From: Spirochaetes bacterium ADurb.Bin110
Lineage (GTDB): Bacteria > Spirochaetota > Spirochaetia > Treponematales > Rectinemataceae
Direction of reading: 5' to 3'
Length of the DNA: 11,809 nt
Assembly (NCBI GenBank): GCA_002070755.1
Contig: MWDY01000115.1
Location: 1-11,809, forward strand
The position numbers and the translations under genes were made by a program. Below are positions 6,655 through 11,809 of the stretch, in pieces. Every line of letters begins with the position of its first letter. The first letter of the stretch is position 1. The notes under the pieces are model-generated. The model was given only the letters and a program-made list of their open reading frames with translations, did not search any database and was not told the DNA's origin.

Positions 6655-8847
6655 ATGGCCTCGTTTATCCCAGATGATTATGTTGAGCGCGTTTACGCAG
6701 GTTTGCTTGGTAAGAATATCGGGATTCGTCTTGGTGCGCCTGTTGAACCGGCAATTTGGACATACCAGCGTATCGGTGAAATTTATGGCGACATTACATC
6801 GTACCTGAAGGCTTATCGGAATTTTGCCGCCGATGACGATGCAAATGGGCCGGTATATTTTGTTCGCCCCTTCCTGGAAAAGGTAGAAGAGATGCTAAAG
6901 CATGAACCGCAGGAAGCTCGACTAGGCGACATGCAGCTCGAAGCGCAAGAAGAAGGAAGAGCGTGGCTCAATTATGCCCGCGAAGGCGTTGGAATGTTTT
7001 GGTGGGGAGGATATGGGCGCAGTACCGAACACACCGCCTATCTAAATCTCAAGAACGGAATCCCTGCCCCTGAATCTGGATCGGTACGCAGGAACGGAAA
7101 GGTCGTTGCCGAACAAATCGGTGGCCAAATTTTTGTAGACACCTGGGGTTTGATCTGGCCTGGTAATCCAAAGAAGGCCTCGGAATTTGCCGCGCGCGCA
7201 GCCTCGGTCTCTCACGACGGAGAAGGCCTGAATGGTGCCCGTTTTATTGCAGCGAGTATTGCCGCCGCTTTTGATGCAGCTGATGTGCTCTCTATTGTGG
7301 ACACTGGCCTTGGCCTTATACCGCAAGACTCGGCCTATGCTTCGGTTGTTCAAGCCGTAAAACAATTCCATTCCTTGTACCCGGCAGATTGGCGACAATG
7401 TCAAGAATATCTCATCTCCGAATGGGGATACGATCGATGGCCGGGGCTCTGTCACATAATTCCCAACGCAGGAGTTTGTGCTCTTGCACTTCTTTATGGC
7501 GAGGGTAGTTTTGCGCGCACCGTTGAAATCGCGACGATGTGCGGTTGGGATACGGACTGTAATGCAGGTAATGTGGGTACTATTGCAGGAGTGCTTTACG
7601 GCCTCGATTCGTTGCCTGAACATTATCGTAAGCCAATAAACGATAGCATCGTGCTGTCTGGGCTGCCTGGTGTTTTGAATGTTCTCGATATTCCTACATT
7701 TGCAGATCGGCTCGCAAGGGTTGGCTATGCCATGTCCGGAGAGAGCATCCCGAATTACCTTGTGGAGTCGTTGTGGAAGGGCGATGGCGAGCAAGCGCTT
7801 TGCTTTGATTTCCAGCTTCCTGGTTCGACTCATGGCATGCGAGCCTCCGATGCAATTCGGTTTGCAACTGGGCATCGAGAGATAGAACACAATGGTATAA
7901 ACCGAGGGGCCTTGGAATTTCGCTTTGAACGGCTTACACGCGAAGAAAGTGGAACTTGTTATTTCAAGCCGTATTATAGACGATCCGATTTTGATGACGA
8001 ACGTTACAGCCCTGTTTTTTCTCCGCTGGCAAGGCCAGGTCAGCACGTAGATATAAGTTTTTGCCTCGAACAATGGGAAGGTCAACGTATTGGAATAGAG
8101 GGCTATGTGCGCGACACCTGGTCTCGCAAAGAAATCATCACGACGCCTACTCTCTTTTTCGATATGGGAAAAGATATGACTGGCCAACCGAAAGAGGAAT
8201 ATAGAGTTTCTTTCGATATTCCGTCGATGCAAGGGTCCTTCCCTGACGAAGTTGGTCTTAAGGTCACGAGTTTTTCGGGCAAGGGTAAGCGTGACAGTGG
8301 GAGGTTATTCGTTCTCCAATTTACCTTGAGTGGAAAAGCAAGCTACGACATCGATTTTTCGAAGCAGACGATAGAGTTTGGTTCTGTGACGCCGTTTTCT
8401 CATGAAGGCGGGACATGGTCAATTGAGAACAATAGGCTCCATCTTATGACGCCTACAAGAGCAGCCGCGTATACAGGCGGTTACAGAGTGGCAAACCAAA
8501 AGGTTGAAGCAACGGTCACTCCTCTTGCAGGGGATTCTCACATGCTATTGGTAAGGGCAAAGGGCGCACAACAGGCGTATTGGGGCGGCATCGACGATAA
8601 AGGGAAACTTGCAGTTTATCGGCAAAACTTTGGATTTGAGAAGCTGGCCGAGACTGATTTTGCATGGGATCACGATACGGACATCCAAATGACGCTGTCG
8701 GCGATAGGCGACAGAATCTCCGTTCGTATCGACGACGAAAAACTGCTAGAAGTGCGCGATAATGAATTGCGAAGCGGAATGGTCGGGTGCGGTAGTCTGA
8801 GGGGATCGCGAACCCTCTGGGGTCCGTTTGCGATTGAAGAACTATGA
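6655..8847 (+). CDS. Large ADP-ribosylglycohydrolase-family protein with beta-rich C-terminal region
   Basis: 730 residues. The N-terminal half (about 1-355) is an ADPRH-fold domain: YAGLLGKNIGIRLGAPVE (14-31), ADDDANG (59-65), WGGYGRSTEHTAYLNL (117-132), SHDGEG (186-191) and GWDTDCNAGN (297-306), the last being the C-terminal metal motif. At the N-terminal metal site the usual TDDT is replaced by ADDDANG, so one or both threonine ligands are changed. From about residue 376 the sequence is beta-rich. The last 180 residues (FGSVTPFSHEGGTWSIENNRL onward, with RISVRIDDEKLLEV near the end) resemble a concanavalin/LamG-like sandwich that may bind carbohydrate. There is no signal peptide, so it is cytoplasmic. 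The ribosome site is weak (AAGGCAGG at 6636-6643, 11 bases from the ATG). It probably hydrolyses the imported glycoside or one of its intermediates, a role distinct from its 331-residue paralogue. A long antisense open frame here is a shadow. Confidence 0.88.
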   Translation: MASFIPDDYVERVYAGLLGKNIGIRLGAPVEPAIWTYQRIGEIYGDITSYLKAYRNFAADDDANGPVYFVRPFLEKVEEMLKHEPQEARLGDMQLEAQEEGRAWLNYAREGVGMFWWGGYGRSTEHTAYLNLKNGIPAPESGSVRRNGKVVAEQIGGQIFVDTWGLIWPGNPKKASEFAARAASVSHDGEGLNGARFIAASIAAAFDAADVLSIVDTGLGLIPQDSAYASVVQAVKQFHSLYPADWRQCQEYLISEWGYDRWPGLCHIIPNAGVCALALLYGEGSFARTVEIATMCGWDTDCNAGNVGTIAGVLYGLDSLPEHYRKPINDSIVLSGLPGVLNVLDIPTFADRLARVGYAMSGESIPNYLVESLWKGDGEQALCFDFQLPGSTHGMRASDAIRFATGHREIEHNGINRGALEFRFERLTREESGTCYFKPYYRRSDFDDERYSPVFSPLARPGQHVDISFCLEQWEGQRIGIEGYVRDTWSRKEIITTPTLFFDMGKDMTGQPKEEYRVSFDIPSMQGSFPDEVGLKVTSFSGKGKRDSGRLFVLQFTLSGKASYDIDFSKQTIEFGSVTPFSHEGGTWSIENNRLHLMTPTRAAAYTGGYRVANQKVEATVTPLAGDSHMLLVRAKGAQQAYWGGIDDKGKLAVYRQNFGFEKLAETDFAWDHDTDIQMTLSAIGDRISVRIDDEKLLEVRDNELRSGMVGCGSLRGSRTLWGPFAIEEL

Positions 8848-8881
8848 GTAATTCAGGACAATATGAGTAATTCAGAACAGT
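8844..8881 (+). repeat. 19-base tandem duplication spanning the start of the citDE gene, with a decoy start and mini-ORF
   Basis: ATGAGTAATTCAGGACAAT (8844-8862) is followed directly by ATGAGTAATTCAGAACAGT (8863-8881), 17 of 19 identical. The first ATG overlaps the upstream stop (ATGA, 8844-8847). Because 19 is not a multiple of 3, it opens only an 8-codon frame (MSNSGQYE, stop TAA 8868-8870) that ends inside the second copy. The AGGA in the first copy (8855-8858) lies 4 bases before the second ATG and can act as its ribosome site. In the second copy the same position reads AGAA. Confidence 0.85.
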
Positions 8882-10110
8882 CCGAAGCGGGCTTTCTTTC
8901 AAAATCGGATTGTATCGTTCGGTACGAACCTTCCCAAGAACCTTTGTCGATTGAAGTTCGTTCGAGTGTTCGGGCACTTTTTGAGACGCAAATCAGACAG
9001 TGCGTCTTAAGAATATTCCAAGAATTCGACGTAACAAAAGGAAGAATTGCGATAGAAGACGATGGTGCTCTCGACCTTGTCATAAGCGCAAGAGTTGAGG
9101 CGGTGCTTCGACAAGCCGGGTACCTGTCGCAAATGAAAACAATGTCACCTGAGAAGGGAAAATATGGCGTTTCTCTTGTCTCCTCGAATGGTGCCGGTTT
9201 TACTCAATCGAGTAGGCGCGTGCGGTTGTACATGCCTGGAGATCAACCGCATTTTGCGGTAAATGCCGATTTCTATGGTGCGGACATCTTGATATTCGAT
9301 CTCGAGGATTCGGTGGCGCAATCTAGGAAGTGCGAAGCCCGCATACTTGTACGGCGATTCCTGGAGAATTCTTTTCTCTTTAGGAAGAGCGCACGGGCTG
9401 TAAGGATAAATCCACTATCAACCGAAGAATCGATGCTCGATCTCGCGGAGATTGTCCCTGCAAAGCCTGATATTGTTCTGTTGCCAAAGTGCGAAACGGC
9501 CGATGATATAAAGCGCCTAGATGCGCTCCTTTCTGAGCACGAGAATCGGTGCGGAACAATGCCTGGCGGCATTCAGATTATGCCGATCATCGAGACCGCA
9601 AAAGGGGTGCTTGCAGCCAGGGGAATTGCCTGTGCATCAAAACGAACTAGTGGGCTTTGTTTTGGTTATGAAGATTTTTCGCGCGACATCCAATCCAGTA
9701 GCGACATACTAGGGAAGGCCTTATTGATGCACTCCGGTTCTATGCATCAAATAGATTCGCTTCTCGCGCGGGAAACAATCGTGCTCGCTGCACGGGCAGC
9801 AGGTATAGAGCCCTACGATTCCTCTTACGGTGACATAGACAACACCGAAGGGCTTCTTATGTCTTGCTACGAGGCGCGAGCACTTGGTTTTGCCGGAAAA
9901 TCGGTCATCCATCCTTCGCAAATTCCTTATGTAAGAAAGGCTTTTATGCCCACCGCCGAAGAGTTACATCAGGCACAGGCTATCGTGGCGGCATACGAGG
10001 AGTCGTTCTCGACCGGCAAGGGAGCGATCGTCGTCGATGGGCAAATGGTCGACATTCCTGTCGTGGAAAAAGCAAGACGCATCATAGAGGAGTTTGACTA
10101 TGGGGAATGA
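8863..10110 (+). CDS. CitD-CitE fusion: citrate lyase acyl-carrier domain joined to citrate lyase beta (HpcH/HpaI aldolase) domain
   Basis: 415 residues. Residues 1-90 match CitD, the citrate lyase acyl carrier: AGFLSKSDCIVRYEP, EVRSSVRALFETQIRQCVLR and DDGALDLVISARVEAVLR. Residues about 117-412 match CitE: RRVRLYMPGD, ADILIFDLEDSV (140-151, metal-binding acid), RINP (181-184), LLPKCETADD, IIETAKGV (242-249), GYEDFSRDI (268-276), GFAGKSVIHPSQI and GQMVDIPVV near the end. In classical operons citD and citE are separate genes of about 98 and 300 codons. In CitD the phosphoribosyl-dephospho-CoA group sits on Ser14 of an AGTLES[SG]D motif. Here AGFLSKSD puts Lys at position 14, with serines at 13 and 15. 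CitE cleaves a citryl-type thioester to an acyl thioester and oxaloacetate. The start at 8863 lies in a tandem duplication. The gene overlaps the CitF-like gene by 11 bases, so the two are co-translated and probably form a complex. Confidence 0.92.
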   Translation: MSNSEQSEAGFLSKSDCIVRYEPSQEPLSIEVRSSVRALFETQIRQCVLRIFQEFDVTKGRIAIEDDGALDLVISARVEAVLRQAGYLSQMKTMSPEKGKYGVSLVSSNGAGFTQSSRRVRLYMPGDQPHFAVNADFYGADILIFDLEDSVAQSRKCEARILVRRFLENSFLFRKSARAVRINPLSTEESMLDLAEIVPAKPDIVLLPKCETADDIKRLDALLSEHENRCGTMPGGIQIMPIIETAKGVLAARGIACASKRTSGLCFGYEDFSRDIQSSSDILGKALLMHSGSMHQIDSLLARETIVLAARAAGIEPYDSSYGDIDNTEGLLMSCYEARALGFAGKSVIHPSQIPYVRKAFMPTAEELHQAQAIVAAYEESFSTGKGAIVVDGQMVDIPVVEKARRIIEEFDYGE

Positions 10111-11680
10111 TACAACATGGACGGATAACGCGCTCGGCAGAAAGGTACCATCTCGCATAGCTGGCAAACCGTGTAGGTCCTTTCTGGGTGCGTTCATCGA
10201 CAGTACCCAAGCCAAACATGAAAAGACGAAAAATGGACAGTTGCGACGATCAAGCGGAATGACTCAACGTCAAAAACCCAACAAGCTCGTTGCTTCGTGG
10301 GATGAACTCTTCGAACGTCTCAATATTCAAGACGGCGCCACCATTTCTTTTCATCATCACCTAAGAAATGGCGACAGAATAGTCAACGAAGTAGTTGGTC
10401 GGCTCGCTGCAAAGGGTGTCTGTGACCTAACACTGGCGCCATCGGCGCTTTTTCCTGTACACAACGCCCTTTTGCCGTACATAAGATCTGGCGTCATTAC
10501 CAAAATCGAAGGCTCTATGAATGGTACCATCGGGGCCGCTTGCTCGCGCGGCGAAATACCCAAAACCTGCGTTTTGCGCTCTCATGGCGGGCGTCAAAGG
10601 GCTATCCAAGAGGGGGACCTTCCTATCGACGTTGCGTTTATAGCAGCGCCTTGTGCCGATTCGTTCGGCAATGCAAATGGGCTTTATGGTCCTTCGGCTT
10701 GTGGACCGCTTGGCTATGCAAAACCCGACTCTGAATATGCTCATCAGGTCGTGGTTATCACCGACAACTTGGTACCGTATCCATGCAGCTCATGGTCGAT
10801 TTTCGGCGGCAATGTCGATTATGTCCTCCAAGTTGAGAGTATCGGCGACAGTTCGCAAATCGTGTCGGGGACAACACTGCTGACAAAAAGTCCCACACAG
10901 CTCGTTATCGCTCGGCTTGCCGCGCGATTTATCGAGGCCGCAGGTATTATGCAAGAGGGTTTTTCGTTCCAAGCGGGAGCGGGAAGCATATCACTTGCGA
11001 CGATCGTCTTTCTTGCCGAAAGAATGCGAAAGGCCGGCGTTAAAGCATCATTTGCACATGGTGGGGCAACAAAGGTTCTTGTCGATCTTCTTAAAGAGGG
11101 ATTGTTGGGTTCGATCGTCGATCTTCAAAGCTTCGATCTTGATGCAGTTCGATCCTGCGCAGAAAACGCAAGACACATTGAGTCCGACCCATACAGCTCG
11201 TATGGTCCCTATGCGCGCGGCTGTGTGGCCAATATGTTAGATGTCGCTGTTCTAGGCGCAACTGAAATCGATCTTGATTTCAACGTCAATGTCGTTACGC
11301 ACTCTGACGGCATGCTCTTGCATGGTATTGGCGGTCATAGCGACGTATGCAGTTCCGCGGGATGCACCATTATCACGGCGCCATCTTTTCGCAAGAGAAT
11401 TCCAATCATTAAAGAGCAAGTCACGACAATAACCTGTCCTGGGGAAGCGGTCGATGTATTGATAACCGAGCGCGGAATTTCCATAAACCCCAACCGCGAA
11501 GACCTCATCTGGCGCGCAAAAAAGTTTGATTTGCCATGCGTTGATATTGCTCAGCAGATGAACGACGTATATCGGATCACGGGCAAACCAGAAAAACCTC
11601 GATTTACCGAGCTGCCGGTTGCCCTTGTTGAATGGCGCGATGGCAGCATAATCGACACAGTGTGGCAAATGGCAGAATAA
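10100..11680 (+). CDS. Citrate lyase alpha subunit (CitF)-like acyl-carrier transferase
   Basis: 526 residues counted from ATG 10100, close to known CitF length. In citrate lyase the alpha subunit exchanges acetyl on the carrier for citrate; the beta subunit then cleaves the citryl thioester. Diagnostic stretches are GRKVPSRIAGK near the N-terminus, IQDGATISFHHHLRNGD (76-92), SHGGR (161-165), IDVAFIAAPCADSFGNANG (176-194), EGFSFQAGAGSISLA (286-300), LLGSIVDLQSFD (335-346) and EIDLDFNVNVVTHSDG (389-404). These track CitF of enterobacteria and lactic acid bacteria along the whole chain, so the subunit looks intact. The frame can be read from TTG 10094, but AGAGGAG (10086-10092) lies 7 bases before ATG 10100, which decides the start. 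It overlaps the citDE gene by 11 bases. The substrate could be citrate, citramalate or a related hydroxy acid. No citC, citX or citG accompanies it here. Confidence 0.92.
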   Translation: MGNDTTWTDNALGRKVPSRIAGKPCRSFLGAFIDSTQAKHEKTKNGQLRRSSGMTQRQKPNKLVASWDELFERLNIQDGATISFHHHLRNGDRIVNEVVGRLAAKGVCDLTLAPSALFPVHNALLPYIRSGVITKIEGSMNGTIGAACSRGEIPKTCVLRSHGGRQRAIQEGDLPIDVAFIAAPCADSFGNANGLYGPSACGPLGYAKPDSEYAHQVVVITDNLVPYPCSSWSIFGGNVDYVLQVESIGDSSQIVSGTTLLTKSPTQLVIARLAARFIEAAGIMQEGFSFQAGAGSISLATIVFLAERMRKAGVKASFAHGGATKVLVDLLKEGLLGSIVDLQSFDLDAVRSCAENARHIESDPYSSYGPYARGCVANMLDVAVLGATEIDLDFNVNVVTHSDGMLLHGIGGHSDVCSSAGCTIITAPSFRKRIPIIKEQVTTITCPGEAVDVLITERGISINPNREDLIWRAKKFDLPCVDIAQQMNDVYRITGKPEKPRFTELPVALVEWRDGSIIDTVWQMAE

Positions 11681-11702
11681 CCTGATTTCCCGCTTTTTGT
11701 AA

Positions 11703-11809
11703 CTAGGTCGACGAGGGAATTTCAATACCTAATAATGAAAGAATCTCGCGTTGAGGCTTTGTGACTTCAGTAATGATCGAGCCATATTTCCCTGTATAGC
11801 GAATCTGAG
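11703..11809 (-). CDS. Probable transposase, C-terminal fragment, runs off the right edge
   Basis: On the minus strand an open frame from the window edge to TAG 11705-11703 encodes the last 34 residues of a protein: QIRYTGKYGSIITEVTK then PQREILSLLGIEIPSST. A short basic strand, then a T-E/P-x-Q-x-E-I-L-x-x-L-G-I tail, recalls the C-termini of DDE transposases of IS4/IS1634-like groups. The match rests on a short stretch and could be something else. It converges on the CitF-like gene, with only 22 bases between the two stops. Confidence 0.42.
   Translation of the reverse strand, partial: QIRYTGKYGSIITEVTKPQREILSLLGIEIPSST

Noticed and set aside
7042..8232. 396-codon antisense open frame inside the second ADPRH gene
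   Set aside because: No recognisable domain; low-complexity basic and cysteine-rich composition typical of an antisense shadow of a well-supported gene.
10094..10099. TTG start for the CitF-like gene
   Set aside because: The AGAGGAG site at 10086-10092 is 7 bases from ATG 10100 but only 1 base from the TTG.
11686..11724. Terminator after the CitF-like gene from TTTCCC and GGGAATTTC
   Set aside because: Only about 5 pairs with a loop of over 20 bases, overlapping the end of the convergent frame; too weak to call.
1..11809. tRNA, rRNA, CRISPR arrays or a riboswitch
   Set aside because: No cloverleaf, regularly spaced repeats or recognisable aptamer core was seen on either strand.

Overview
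The window carries one long + strand gene cluster (about 1.17-11.68 kb), flanked by decayed or partial mobile and accessory genes. The cluster reads: LacI-family regulator; small ADP-ribosylglycohydrolase-family (ADPRH) enzyme; two CUT1-type ABC permeases (LplB-like and LplC-like); periplasmic-type solute-binding protein; a second, larger ADPRH-family protein with a beta-rich C-terminus; a single-chain CitD-CitE fusion (citrate-lyase acyl carrier plus lyase beta subunit); and a CitF-like citrate lyase alpha subunit. Most junctions overlap or are under 16 bases. The exception is a 150-base spacer with a strong hairpin between the binding-protein gene and the second ADPRH gene.

Layout. 1-361 (- strand): the C-terminal part of a DUF4143-type AAA ATPase, apparently an internally deleted pseudogene, followed by a palindrome. 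561-1012: a relic of an IS30-family transposase with in-frame stops and a frame change. 1013-1170: AT-rich DNA with no gene. 1174-1240: a compact control region with a sigma70-like promoter between two CG-centred LacI-type operators. 1244-6504: regulator, first ADPRH and ABC transporter. 6655-11680: second ADPRH and the citrate-lyase-like module. 11703-11809 (- strand): the last codons of what looks like a transposase, converging on the operon.

How the genes may work together (inference): a LacI-type sensor controls uptake of a small glycosylated or ribosyl-bearing compound. The cytoplasmic ADPRH-family enzymes cleave a glycosidic or N-ribosyl bond. The released acid, perhaps after further steps, is split by the CitDE/CitF enzyme, which by homology would act on a citrate- or citramalate-like 3-hydroxy acid. 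No transporter ATPase and no CitC, CitX or CitG (citrate lyase activation enzymes) is encoded here. The CitD domain also has Lys where I would align the prosthetic-group serine, so the lyase may not be a standard citrate lyase.

Organism: a mid-GC bacterium. Shine-Dalgarno sites are clear, the Lpl-type transporter lacks its own ATPase, and the binding protein has an ordinary export signal. This fits Spirochaetota or Bacillota, but I cannot assign it. Base composition looks higher in GC from about 6.6 kb onward than in 1.2-6.5 kb, which suggests the two halves may have different histories.
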